A DNA stretch of 64,000 nt from Carex sylvatica (Eukaryota; Streptophyta; Magnoliopsida; Poales; Cyperaceae), in assembly GCA_964058845.1 (NCBI GenBank), contig CAXKVR010000128.1:62001-126000 (forward strand), read 5' to 3'. The position numbers and the translations under genes were made by a program. Positions 21,518 to 33,718 of this stretch are shown piece after piece. The first letter of the stretch is position 1. Every line of letters begins with the position of its first letter. The notes beneath the pieces were generated by a model. That model did not search any database, was not told where the DNA came from, and saw only the letters and a list, made by a program, of their open reading frames with translations.

Positions 21518-23810
21518 TGTCACGCCCCCAACAGACGGGTCGGACATGCGACGCGACAGAACGACACTCTCGCATCCATCTGCCATTATGTCAACCTATG
21601 TCTCAACAGAAAGAAACATAAACAATACAGAGTCAGCTAGAAAACCGAGTAACAACTTATTTAGTGACGTAGCTTCTCTATAATTGACTTAATAATAGTA
21701 AACAACCATTTCAATAGAACTGGATTAATCCACACAATTTAAAAATCAGATAACGTATGCATATTTAACCAATAATTTCAGTTGGGTCTAGGTTTTCAGT
21801 AAAATCAGTTCCATTTCAGTTGGAATCCTTGAAACAGGCGATTTCCAGTATTCCAGTCCATTAAAAACAACTTCAGTACCTAGACCTCATATTCCAATTA
21901 AATATATTATCATAATATGATTACCCAATTCAGTACCAAATTTAAACATTCAAATTAAAAACACAGATTATAGAGAAGTCTGGTTACTTGATAAGCGATT
22001 GATTCAGAAATCCAATTCGATATGCAATACTTATTCAGAATCAACACGACGTAGTCAGAATTACAATCGGACTTGAAATCAAATAATAATCGATATAAAC
22101 AAAATTATCAAAATAATTCTTATTTTCTTCAAATTTCTCTCTTTTCTCCTCTTTTTTCTTCATTTTCGATTTCTTTTAATTTCAGCCTCCCCAATCGGTC
22201 AGGAGGCAGAGAGGAATGAGTTTTAGAAGAAATTTTGTTTGTGCATGGTGGCCACGTGGAAAAAAATGCCACCTTTTATTATAAATTATTTCATATATTT
22301 TGCAATATTACAATTAAAACCTTTAATTTAACTAATATTATAAATAAGTCCAAAATAATTAAAAAGAGTATATATTGCCGGGATGTTACAAATTATCCCC
22401 TTAAAAGAAATTTTATCCTCAAAATTCAAATGAATTAATGATACTCAAATTAAACGAGACATTATCAAAGATAATCAAACCGAGTTTATCATATACATAC
22501 CTACAGATAATTAACTTGAAATATTTTAATTTAGATAGTTTCTGTTGATTTCCAGTTTCGTTATAATTCAAAGATTATAAACACTCATATTAAACAATAA
22601 TTTAGAAGATAATCAAACGATACCACAAATAACAAATATTACAAAATCGATAATCAGTCAAATTTTCAAATAAATGAGATAGTCAAATTTTCAGGAATCG
22701 ATCTTTCACAATATATATTCATAAAAGTTGTCAGACTTATTCAAAATGATCAGAACACAAATATAATATCGATAACAATTTCAAAGATCAATTATTCAGA
22801 ATATCATATTTCAATTTGGATCAGACAGTTGTAAGTCAAGAAACATGTTAAACTATTTTCAGATATATCAGAATTCAATTCAATTTAATAGAGTATTGAT
22901 ACAATTGAAACTTCGATCCAAACACAGTCCTAGGAACAAATGCTCTGATACTATTATGTCACGCTCCAGCAGACGGGCCGGGCATGCGACACGACAGAAC
23001 GGCACCCTCGCATCCATCCGACGTCCTGTCAATCTACGCCGCAACAGAAAGAAACATAAACAATACAGAGTCAGCTACAAAGCCGATTAAACCAGTTATT
23101 TAACAACACAGCTTCTCTATAATTGACGTAATAACAGTAAACAACAATTTCAATAGAACTGGATTAATCCACACAATTTAAAAAATCAGATTACGTATGC
23201 ATATTTAACCTATAATATCAGTTGGATCTAAATTTTCAGTAAAAATCAGTTCCATTCCAGTTTGGAATGCCTGAAACAGGCGATTCCCAGTATTCCAGTC
23301 CATTAAAAACAACTTCAGTACCTAGACCTCATATTCCAATTAAATATACTATCATAATCTTATTACCCAATTCAGTACCAAATTTAACCATTCAAATCGA
23401 AAACACAGATTATAGAGAAGTCTGATTACCTGATAAGCGATTGATTCAGAAATTCAATTCGAGATGCAATACTTTTTCATAATCAATGCAACGTAATCGG
23501 AATTGCAATCGGACTTGAAATCAAATAATAATCAATATAAACAAATTATCGAAATAATTCTTATTTTCTTGAAATTTCTCTCTTTATCCTCTTTTTTCTT
23601 CATTTTCGATTTCTTTTAATTTCAGTCTCCCCAATCGGATCAGGAGGCAGAGAGGAATGAGTTTTAGAAGAATTTTTGTTTGTGCTTGGTGGCAACGTGG
23701 AAAAAAATGCCACCTTTTCTTATAAATTATTTCATATAGTTTGCAATGTTACAATTAAAACCTTGAAATTAACTAATATTAAATAAGTCCAAAATAATTA
23801 AAAAGAGTAT
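21518..23810 (-). mobile_element. LTR retrotransposon family B, internally deleted (minus strand)
   Basis: Two direct repeats, 21518-22390 (3' LTR in element orientation) and 22957-23810 (5' LTR, outer about 20 bases lost), enclose only 566 bp. The LTR has TG...CA ends (TGTAACATCCC... to ...GGGCGTGACA on the minus strand). Next to the 5' LTR is TAGTATCAGAGCA (22941-22953), a one-base variant of the tRNA-Met primer site. Next to the 3' LTR is a purine-rich tract AAAGGGGATAA-like on the minus strand (about 22391-22410). No gag or pol is present. Confidence 0.8.
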
Positions 23811-25831
23811 GCGCATTTAGTTAAAGTTCTTTTATTGATGTAATATCTCCATTGATTAACATGAACCAAATGAAAACGAAAGAAAAAAAAAAGATAAAAA
23901 TGAGAAGAAAAGATTTTGATCGGTATTGTGTGTCACACCCCGCAGCCCCACGAGGCGCGACGGGTGCCTCCTGCCGTAGACATACGGTTGCCCGTATGCC
24001 TACAAGGCAAGTACGATATAATAGAAAGTAAAACACACCAACAAAATCAACAAATAACTAAGAAAAACAGTTCATAAATCCCAACTGGTCAGGTAATATC
24101 ATACAAAATCCGTATCTCGATGGATACGTATCACCAAATGACATAGAGAACACATATATATATACAATCAAAACATAAATCTATACATGTCTCTAGTCAC
24201 AATACCAGACAGCTAATGCAGCGGTGAAAACCAGGCCTACCGACCTCGTGTCTCTCTCGGATCCGCCGAACCGGTACCTGAAAAATTAACCCAAAAGAGG
24301 GGATGAGAATTGAATTCTCAGTGCGATAATTTGCCACATATCGTCCCTGGACTTGTAATCACAGATTATATTCAAAAAGTAAACACAAATAAAGCTCAAA
24401 TCAGTTTATAATCATATATAAACATGAATACACAAACCCGACAACATATATCCAAATGAAATCACAATTCAGGAATTGCCAAGATGAAATTCAAGCACAC
24501 AATATTTGGTTTAACTCGATTTCAGAATATCTGGTAGTAACTACAGATGTTCCACCAAACTGGACCCCAATTCGTTCCCACTCATCTGTAGGGTTACAGA
24601 CACCTACAGACGGCTGTACTAGGTAAAACCTTTTCTCATGACACTCATCTGTAGTTACAGGCTTAACTGTTTAATTAAAAGTCTGGTTCTAATTCATATC
24701 CGGAAATCCATATAAATCCAACTGACCATCCAAACGCAATACCCCCTGGGTAATGCCATCCGATACACAGTCACCACATCCAAAATCATAGTACAAAGTC
24801 ACTTACCCTTCGTCCCAACCGGTACTGGGAACTGCCGAAGGTCAGACGATCTAAAGCTTTAGAACACTGAGCGTCAAACGTCCATGCATTAGACTTTGAT
24901 AAATCCGGATTCACCCCCTGGGTGACGTCATCACGGTGGATGACCATAATACCATATCCACCAACCGATGGTGATATAAAGCACGGTGACTTTAATTCCA
25001 AAATCAGATCATTCAGATCAACACAAATAATAACCATACCAGCATGCAAATCAATCAGATTAAACAATTCGAGTTTCACTTTATTTGGGCAATGCAATGC
25101 ATATGAATCAAAACACAGTTTAATTCCTGAATATAAAATATCAAACAAGTCCAGAAACCCCGCACCTGAGTAATAGCACGCTCGACTAAGGCTCAGGCGT
25201 CTCGAACGATCCAGAAATCCTTTGCCTCGTATGATTACCACCTATTTTACACGTTAATTCGATTAACGCGTTCGATTAATATCTGATAATTAACACCATT
25301 ACCAAACCCTAATTCGAATTCCAATTCAATCGGTAGTTCTGAATAAACAACATGAATCGATATGTTTTACGAAGTTATAACTCGATTAATTCCCGAATTT
25401 CCCGAATTTCACATGAAACTATCATAATTCATTTCCATTACAATCCAACCCCAAAACCTTAGTTCAATTCCGAATTCCACAAGCAAATCAATCCGATTAT
25501 CGAGTTATAACGTTTCAAATCAAATTCGAATTTCGAATTTCACCAAAATATAGCCAATCAATTAAAATTAGGGTTTCCAAGAGAAAAGGAAGATAAATCG
25601 TATCAAATATCACAAATTAACCAATAATCGAGCTAGAACTCGATTACGAAACCCTAATCACAAGTTTCAACCGAAATCACGACAAATCGAATAAATCGAA
25701 TAAATTAGGGTTTTCAAAAGAAATTACCAGGGAGAAATATATATCAAATTGAAGCTTTCTAATCGATCAAGGATCGTCAATTCAGCTCGACTCTCGATTT
25801 TCCGGTCAGTCCGATCAGTTTCCGCGTTCGA

Positions 25832-25862
<31 letters not shown>

Positions 25863-27206
25863 TTTTCCTTTCGGCTCTAAACCTAGCCCTCCCGAATATG
25901 AATGAAATTATTTCGGTGGAAAAGTGAAGAAGAAGAAAGTTATTATGTTTAATAATTGGAATTTTACACATATACCCCTCCATCTTTTAGTTATTAACAA
26001 CTTGAAAATATTTATTACAAATAGGCCCTTATGTAATATTTTATTTATTAAAAAGATGAAAGAGAAAGAGAGAAGATGTTTAGTTTATCCATTTTGCAAT
26101 TAAGTCCCTCAAAATAACAAGAATAACAGAAATACAGACCCCAGTGCGGACCAACCATCCGCACTGCGGATCCATCCAGCCGCATTCATTAGCAAATAAC
26201 AAACACACCCCAGTGCGGATCAATCATCCGCACTGCGGATCCGTCCAGCCGCACTCAAGACGCAGGAAAAAGTTTGAGCCTAGTGCGGACGCACTGAGCT
26301 CAGTGCGGGTGCTCCCATCCGCATTCAGTACTTAGCGAAATTTTCAGAAGAGTACAGAACTCACCCGCACTGCGGATTCCCATCCGCACTACCATCCGCA
26401 CCCAGTGAAAATCACAGCCGTTTATTAAAGAACTTGTCCCAGTGCGGGTGAAGCCACCCGCAGTGCGGGTCATCCATCCGCACTGGACCGTTTTTCTATA
26501 TTTATAATTCGATTCGTGACGCCTTAACTCAGTCAGTCAGTATAGAATATTTATTATAAAATTCATAATGTCACATTGTGATATTTAATTTTATATTTGA
26601 TTGGAACTCTAACTACGTTGCGTTGATTCTGAATAGTCGTTGCAATTCGATTTGGATTCTCTGAATTGATCGCTATCAGGTAATCGGATTTCTCTATAAT
26701 CTGTGTTTTCGTTTTGTTTAGTTGAATTTAATTTTGAATTAAATGATTGAATTGGGTATTGGAATATGATGCATATTTAACGGGATAGCGGGTCTGTGGT
26801 TCGAATTTAATTTGTGAAATGAGATTATCGTGTGTTCTGAGAATTTGAGAAATGATATGATTGTGTGAAAGGCAACGATATGGATATTGTGTGACTTTTT
26901 TATTAATAACCCAGACCTAGGTACTATTGCTGGTTAAATATGTATTCATAATTTGATTTGAATTTGTATGGATTAATCCAGTATGTGTGAATGGTTTGTT
27001 TAATTAAGCCAATTATAGAGAAGCGCATCGTTAAATAACTGGTTACTGAGTTTTGTAGCTGATTCCGTATTGGTTCTGAGCTTTGAAGCTGATTCCGTAT
27101 TGTTTCTGTTTATTATCTTTGTTGCGACGTAGGTTGACGGGACGAAAGATTGATGCGAGGGTGCCTCTCTTGTCGCGAATCCAGGCCCGGTGGCACGGTC
27201 GTGATA
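23811..27206 (+). mobile_element. Family B LTR in inverted orientation, split by a solo LTR
   Basis: Outside the nested solo LTR (23931-26575), 23811-23930 and 26576-27206 match family B LTR sequence on the plus strand; for example TTGATTCTGAATAG and TTCTCTATAATCTGTGTTTT at 26620-26710 are the complement of blocks in 21960-22050. The LTR end is followed by a primer site at 27211-27222. It abuts the minus-oriented family B element at 23810/23811, giving a head-to-head arrangement. Confidence 0.65.
23931..26575 (-). mobile_element. Solo LTR of Gypsy family A (Tekay-type), 2645 bp
   Basis: The sequence is a diverged reverse complement of the LTR at 55559-58183, with TGTCACACCCC at 23931 and ...AATGTCACA ending at 26575. 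A perfect 5-bp target duplication TTGTG flanks it (23926-23930 and 26576-26580), and there is no internal region or second LTR. This is the product expected from recombination between the two LTRs of a complete element. It contains the GC-rich palindromic module at 26130-26492. Confidence 0.92.
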
Positions 27207-27500
27207 ATTTTGGTATCAGAGTATTCATTCCTCGGACTGCGTTTGGATTCAAGTTTCATTTGTTATGTATATTCCGTATGAATTTTCTTATGACTGATTT
27301 ATGAGATCAATTCGAATAGTTTGGCAATTCCGTTTGGTAATCAAAACATATATCTTTTGTGATACTATCTGATTATTATCAGATTTGTCCATCTAATATG
27401 ACACCAATATTTGTTGAATTTAAATGTAACTGAATTTGATAATGAATTAATTTGATTTAAATTGATTAGCTACTTACATTGATATGTATCTGGTAAATTT
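27207..27500 (+). mobile_element. Family B primer site and 5' part of internal region
   Basis: TGGTATCAGAGT at 27211-27222 is the tRNA-Met primer site. The following bases (CTCGGACTGCGTTTGGAT...) match the complement of 22890-22935 in the other family B copy. The sequence is non-coding and is cut off by a T-rich tract at about 27502. Confidence 0.6.
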
Positions 27501-27780
27501 GATTTTTTTTTTTTTTTTTGGTTGAAAGTCTGTAGGCGATTGCATTGATCCAACAATCTACAAGATAGCTATTATATAGGTTTTTTTGTTTAAATTTAAA
27601 AGCATGAAACCTATACATTGAGCTACTTGTAAAATTATCTAATTTGCTATGTCAGAAAATAACCGATACGTGAAGCCAGAGAATATGAATTGGTCTATTC
27701 GCGCCTGATTAGCAAGTAGGTGGGCCTTCCGATTTTATTCTCTGAAAATGTAGACACAGCAGTAATTTTGATTTGCATGT
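27501..27780 (-). mobile_element. Possible retroposon 3' end headed by poly(T)
   Basis: A run of T at 27505-27521 is followed, on the minus strand reading toward it, by ...GCAATCGCCTACAGACTTTCAACC, which resembles LINE 3' tails. Upstream frames contain stops. No target duplication was found, so the extent is approximate. Confidence 0.35.
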
Positions 27781-28799
27781 GATGTGTAACCCTTCCTTAA
27801 GGACGAAACGTCTTCTTCTTTCCAAAATCAACTCCGTCCAGAGGAATGCGCAGCCGAGAGACACTGAATCAAATGGACCGGGGCAGTCACCACTCAGAGA
27901 GGAGGAAGGAGAGGGCACTGAATCAAACCAGACTGAGATAGACATCACTCAGCTGAAAAGGCACTGAATCAAATCGGATCGGGAACTGAATCAACTAAAC
28001 CGGGACAGTCACCACTCAGAGAGAAGAAAGAAGAAGGAAAAAAAAAAAAAAAGAGAAGAGGAAGGAGACAACTCTTAGCAATCTTGTCATCGGCAACAAT
28101 CATAAAGCATGTACTTTATTCACATATATATAGTTATAATAGATAAAAGAGAAGAGACAAGAAGGAGATTGATGCTACCAAGTGCCGTCATGAAGTAGGG
28201 AAAGGTGGTCTTGAGCGCAATCCGAGGTCGGAGGAAGCAGAGACAAGAAATTCATATCGTTGCTAAAGGATTGTGATGAGGACGACAGAGTAGAACAAGA
28301 CGAAGTAAATGAGCCGCGACTAGATCCAAAGCGTCGGCTCAATGAAAGCGAGGTGGTAGTAGTTGATGAAACGTCATCTCGAAATGAGAACCTTGTCAGC
28401 TCAGCTCGAAAGGACCTCGTCAGCTTGGCTCGAAAAGAGAACCTCCTCTGCTCAGTAAGTGGACGAAGTGAGAGGCAGCGGAATGAAGGCGGGGCGAGGG
28501 GCGGCGGGGCAAGAGACAGCGGAGCGAGGAATGGCGAGGCGGAGGCTGGGAGAGAGACGGCGGTGCGGGATGAAGGCGGAGGGTGGCGCCTCCCACTAGC
28601 GCCTCTGACTCTCAAAATAGCAGACCTAACCCCTAACTTTCTTTTTCTTTGTTCGCAACAACGAACTTGATTGGGAGACAAATCCGAACTCAAAACTAAT
28701 TTGATTTGACTATTATCCATTCTGTGCCGTTCAGTTTGAATATCATCTGTTCGAATTTTGAGAACAAATTTTTTTTGAAGGAAGAGAATTTGTAACATA
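27781..28799. other. Unassigned region with opposed low-complexity reading frames
   Basis: A minus-strand frame of 211 codons (28175-28810) and a plus-strand frame of 136 codons (28260-28670) overlap each other. Both are Ser/Arg/Pro- or Glu/Gly-rich, arising from purine/pyrimidine-biased DNA, with no domain I recognise. A short direct repeat (GTCACCACTCAGAGAG) occurs at 27887 and 28009. It may be a TE leader; no gene is claimed. Confidence 0.3.
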
Positions 28800-29159
28800 T
28801 TAAAACTCATTAAATCAGTTTCAAATAAGTAATCTGAACTGTTAGAATCTGTCTATCTTACGAGTGATGCGTTTACATGTAAAAATTTTAAACATTTGAA
28901 TAAATTTAGTATAAAGTCAATCGGTCAAAATTAAAAGGTTAATAAATTAATTTTAGTGAATTCATTTTTGAAACTTTTTTGACCGCTTGACTTTATACTA
29001 AATTAATTCAAACGTTTAAAATTTTCATATGTAGATGCATTACTTGTAAGGTAGACGGGTTTCAACGGTTCGAATTCGTCATTTGAAATTGATTTGATGG
29101 ATTTTGGAGTTAAGCTCACCAAATATTTTGGTGAGCTTAAGAACACCCTAGTTCTACTC
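28800..29159. mobile_element. Foldback MITE, second copy of the 5289-5699 family (left end lost)
   Basis: It matches 5340-5699 through CTATCTTACGAGTGATGC..., the central ACTTTATACTAAATTAATTC, and the right end GAACACCCTAGTTCTACTC (ending 29159). The left inverted repeat is absent. A large palindrome begins at the next base. Confidence 0.7.
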
Positions 29160-29563
29160 TTTTAATATATATTATATATAACCTTCATCTAACTAATTGA
29201 TAAATTTTTATATATAAATTTATTTTGGACTTATATGTTTAATATATGAAATCTAAAGAATTAAATTTTAAAATATAAAACTTTAACAAAAAAAATAGTA
29301 AGAACTAACGTGGCATTTTTTTTACCACGTGGGTTTATGCATGAATGACTTCTATTTTTAATCGACCTCCAATAGAAGTCATTCATGCATGCGCCCGTGG
29401 TAAAAAAAATGCCACGCTAGTTCTTACTATTTTTTGTTAAAGTCTTTTATTTTAAAATTTAATTCTTTAGATTTCATATATTAAACATATAAGTCCAAAA
29501 TAAATTTATATATAAAAATTTATCAATTAGTTAGATGAAGGTTATATATAATATATATTAAAA
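29160..29563. mobile_element. Near-perfect 404-bp palindrome (foldback element)
   Basis: The arms, about 190-200 bp each, run from TTTTAATATATATTATAT inward and are complementary with no mismatch for roughly the outer 110 bases and few after that. The loop is about 14 bases near 29357-29370. The inner arm includes GTAAGAACTA(A/G)CGTGGCA and GAATGACTTCTATT. No coding sequence and no certain target duplication. Confidence 0.85.
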
Positions 29564-29569
29564 TACCTA

Positions 29570-30178
29570 GTATGTTACAATTAGTATCTTATTATTAATA
29601 ATTATTATTATTTTATAATTATATAATTAATAATTAATATTGTTAATATAGTAAATTATTATTATAATATTATTATAATATATTATAGTTGTTATTAATA
29701 TATTAATATTATATAATTAGTATCTTATTATTATTAATTATTATTAATATATAATTTTATAATTAATATTTTTTATTGTTAATTTATTAAATAATTATTT
29801 TAATAAGATTATATAATTAGTATCTTTTTATTTATATTTATTATTAATTTATAATTATATAATTAGCATTTTATTATTATTAATAATTATAATTATATAA
29901 TTAATATTTTATATTATTAATATATTAAATAAAATTTATAATAATAATATAATATATTACAGTTATTATTAATATATTAATATTATATAATTAATATCTT
30001 ATTATAAATAATTAATCAATTTAGGCTTTCAAAACTTTAGTCCTCCACCAACTCTAACCAAATAAGAAATATTTTAAACTATGATTTAAACCTCAACCAA
30101 ACATGAATAATTTAGATCGACCTAAGTTGAAATAGTTATTTAGGCCTCCTTAGCTTTAGGCTACAACCAAACACCACC
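29570..30178. repeat. AT-rich array (right part)
   Basis: Same repeat type as 20620-21517: ATTAGTATCTTATTATTAAT..., TTAATATTGTTAATATAGTA. It ends in a less AT-rich tail with TAGGCTACAACCAAACACCACC at about 30155-30176 that resembles, inverted, the start of the left block. Confidence 0.5.
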
Positions 30179-30465
30179 TAGGTGATGAATGGATTTTTTT
30201 GGGCCTGAAATAATTCATGGGAAAACAACTTTCAGACACAAAGAAGGCCTTTTGAGATTAAAATTAAAAATAGATTACAAGATATAATATACTAGATTTT
30301 CAGATCTCGGATATGGATTTTTAAAATCTTAGAAAGGAATTCAATATTTTAATAGGATTCTCAGTCCTATAGAAAAGAGAGGAACAGAGAAAAAAACTAA
30401 TCACATGAATGTTTGTATTGTATTCTGTAAGTGAATTTTTTTTAAGTTAACACTATATTTTTTAA
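30179..30465. other. No gene seen
   Basis: AT-rich non-coding spacer. Confidence 0.3.
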
Positions 30466-30872
30466 GGAGGGTTCAAATGTCTTCATTTTTAGTGTCTCCA
30501 TTTTTTAAATTTTTAATAACTCAAAATTTAAAACTTAAAAGTCAAAATAAAATCCTTGGATATGATGTACATCATTTTATCTATACATGCACTTATAAAT
30601 AATTATGACATTTCAACTTTGTTTTGATTGTCATCAAGAGCTCATAAAAGCGTACTAATGTGGATAATTTCTAGGCGTTGATTTTTTAACTAATTGATTC
30701 ACATAAAAATAAAACCTTAATGTAATATTTTTTTTTGAGCACATAGATAAAATAGTATAGATCACATCTAACTGTTTTATTTTGAAGTTTATGATTTAGA
30801 TTTTGAGTTATTAATGTTTTAAAAATTGAGGCATGGTGGAGGCACAAAAAATGGAAACATTTGAATCCTTCT
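30466..30872. mobile_element. Foldback MITE (GAGGGTTCAA family), copy 2
   Basis: It begins GGAGGGTTCAAATGTCTTC and ends GGAAACATTTGAATCC. The arms and centre match the copy at 7543-7936, for example ATTTTGAGTTATTAATG near the right end. Confidence 0.65.
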
Positions 30873-30989
30873 CATTTTTTTTATAATTATTTCTATATAT
30901 TGAGTAGAAAAGTTTTTCTTTTTCAAAAAAATTCGATCAATTGGATTCTGATTCTTTTGCCAGCTTATCGATTTTGCTTCCAATTCCGA

Positions 30990-31850
30990 TTTTCAGAGTC
31001 ATTAAGGAGACACAATATCACTAGACACAATAATATCGATGTTGCCATTGTCTCTCTCTTTTGCTGCCTTCTTCTTTTTTGTTCTTCTCTGTTTCTTACG
31101 TACGGTTTGATTTTATTTGATTTTTTTTTTTTTTTGAGCAAGAAACGGGGATCAAGCCCAATTTGATTGATAGGTAAAAGTTACAAGTGGTTTGTAACTA
31201 AATAAGAGAAATAAAATGCATGCTCAAACAGCTGAGCCAAAGAAAATAAGGAAATATGAAAAAACAAGAAGTAAAGAGAATAAAACAAACTAAGCTAAAC
31301 TAAGGTTCTTAAACTCTATCTTCATCGTGACTCTGATCTTGGACTGTACTGTCAATGTTCTGCAATTTTATTTGTCAGTATCTCGTCTGTTTTGTCTAAA
31401 TCTCTGAAAATACAGTTGCACCATTCCCGCCATACTACAAATTGTGTTATTAGCATTACGGCCCTTTTCTTTGTTGAACCTCTTCCTTTGAATATATCTC
31501 TACTATGCCTAGGCCTTCTTGCCATCTGCTTTCTTATTGCCACTTACTCGTGTATTTGGATTGTAACTGGGCATTCATCGAAAAAGTGTCTTACGGTTTC
31601 AGCATTTCATCTACACATAACACTCCAACTCACCATGTTCCAACCCCTTTTGACTAGATTATCAATCGTGAGGATTTGCGGTTTGATTTTAAACTAACAT
31701 TTTATTAAGTTGCCATTTTACAGAGAACTAGGAGGAATGTGGTCAATATTATATTTGTTGTGTAAAATAATAGATTAAACAATAGTAAGAAAGGGTGGTA
31801 GGTACTGATGCTTTTCCAAGTATCTCTAAATCGCAGGACTGGTATAGATA
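30990..31850 (-). pseudogene. Third inverted fragment of ZIP exon 1/leader, split by a LINE
   Basis: Plus-strand 30998-31115 matches the inverted exon 1 start and leader (GCCATTGTCTCTCTCTTTTG, then TCTGTTTCTTACGTACGG). After the LINE insertion it resumes at 31692 with the block GAACTAGGAGGAATGTGGTC...AACAATAGTAAGAAAG, also found after the other two inverted fragments. It is the most diverged of the three. Confidence 0.65.
31116..31678 (-). mobile_element. 5'-truncated L1-type LINE insertion (zf-RVT end) with 13-bp target duplication
   Basis: A 13-bp direct repeat CGGTTTGATTTTA flanks the insert (31103-31115 and 31679-31691). On the minus strand it ends in poly(A) (poly(T) at 31121-31135). 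The minus-strand translation shows the C-terminal zf-RVT pattern of plant LINEs: LTIDNLVKRGWNM, then ETVRHFFDECPV, then further on FVVWREWCNCIFRDLDKTDE. Two stops interrupt it (near 31607 and 31552). Only about 560 bp of the 3' end is present, as in a typical 5'-truncated insertion. Confidence 0.9.
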
Positions 31851-33718
31851 GAACAAATGCTATGTTCTCATAGCTTTTGACATTTTTTCCTCTTCAGTCG
31901 AATCCAAGTGTTCGTGCTTACTTTTAAAGAAGACCGTAACCTTTTGATTTAACTTTTTATACCACAGTTTAATGCAATACATGAAAGTCGATTTATCGAT
32001 TGAATCTTCCGACAGACATTGGAAAAAAATTTAGTTGATCACACTCATTATTTCAAATATGACAATTCATATAGTTGGGAGAACTTTCATTTCATTTAAA
32101 CTATAAGCTCCTTACAACAGTACGGATTTGAGGAATTTTATCTGATATAAATTTTCTGATTTAAAGTGGATAAATCATAACCTCCTTTTTTTTAACAATT
32201 CGGCGCATTTCATATAAATGGAGAAGAGAAACATATTCTGCACAGTACGCTAATTAAATAACAAAGCCAACTTCTTTTTTATAGAGCCTAATTAAATTAT
32301 CTCTACCTGAACGAATTGTTCTAAACTAAATCAAAAGGAGAGATAGGAGAAAGAGAAGAGAGGAGGGTATATTTGTCAATTTTATTTTTAAAATAATTAA
32401 ATAAATAAATGGGAATAAAAGAAAGAACGTTAAGTTTTGATGGGATATTGAAAATTATGCATAGTTCAACTCGGAATCGGACGGGACTATGCGAGTTTCT
32501 CACAAAAAATCGGATGAACAGTGACGGAATCGGCCGATTTTCTGATTTTTCAGCCGAGTCAGCCGAGTTTTGTCCGAATTGAGCCGATTCCAAGAAAAAA
32601 ATTCCGATTCTCACTAACCTGGACTGTGCTGTGCTGTCTGTCGTAGGCGGTGCCAATCGAGTTTCATGGGGAGAGTCTCAATCGGCGCAGAAATTCAATT
32701 GGGGGTCTCTGGGAGAGATCGGCTGAGGAGAAGAGAAGAGATCGGACGGGAGAGAAGACAGTGGCCGTTGGCGCAGGAAAAGGTGGAGCTCGGAAATCTC
32801 CATTGGCGCAGGAAAGAAAGTCGTAGGAGAAAGAAATGAGTTGGGGAATAAAATGAAAACTTACAGTCGGCCCCTCCTCATTTTACCATTTTACATTTTT
32901 TTTTTACTCTAAAATAAAGAGGAATACAAACTTACAGTCAGCCCCTCCTCATAATATATAAATAATTTATTCTCCTAATGTATTCTCTTAATATATAAGT
33001 TTGTAATACATAAATAATTTATATGTTATGGGAATAAATTTATTTATGTATTACAAATAATTTATTCTCATAATATATAAATAATTTATTCTCCTAATCT
33101 TTTTAATACAGAGGACGATGAGATGATCCAGCTAGTTCGACATAGCTTATGGCAATAAAAATGTGTTCTATTTATAATGTTCGTAATACATTATATAATT
33201 AGTGGATTATTTGAGTGTTATTGTCTTAATTAACATAGTTTTTTTACAAATTATTTTTATCAATTTTTTCCTATTTTTTGGCTACAAAACAAGGCTTATC
33301 CCAAAAAAACCCGAGTTACTGATCTGATTCTGACTCGGTGGTCAAAAATCCGATTCCAATTCTGATTCTGAGTTTCAGAACCATGATATTATGGTATTTT
33401 GATTGAGAAATTGACTATTTTGAAAATTTGTATGGTTACACTAGAAATTTTTTCAATAAAATAAATTATTGTCTTTAGAACAACAAATCAAATTAAGATG
33501 CAATTCATGACAAAGAGAAAAAATTTAGTGACTTATGACGAAATTTACTCGATTTTTTCCAACGTGGGCACCTGGCATAGGCTGACTTTCAGTTTTCCTT
33601 CACAGGATCATTGTTCAAGGTACGTAACAAGAAGATTTTTTGTATTTTGCCAAAAAATTTAAGCCCAATATACAACAGAAAATTTTTTCTAAGAAAACAC
33701 ATTCAAATAGACGTTTCA
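31851..33718. other. Unassigned AT-rich region with short duplications
   Basis: No supported gene. ACTTACAGTC(G/A)GCCCCTCC occurs at about 32859 and 32929, a tandem duplication of about 70 bp. ATATATAAATAATTTATTCTCC occurs near 32953 and 33075. Sequence around 32480-32620 and 33310-33380 is rich in CCGATTC / GAATCGG words like those inside some hAT-type MITEs. A 111-codon minus-strand frame at 32321-32656 has no recognisable domain. Confidence 0.35.

Noticed and set aside
26130..26492. Regularly repeated GC-rich words suggesting a CRISPR-like or satellite array
   Set aside because: Spacing is irregular, units are palindromic words within an LTR, and the genome is a plant's.
28175..28810. Overlapping opposed frames of 211 and 136 codons
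   Set aside because: Low-complexity composition explains both; no domain, splice structure or homologue recognised.
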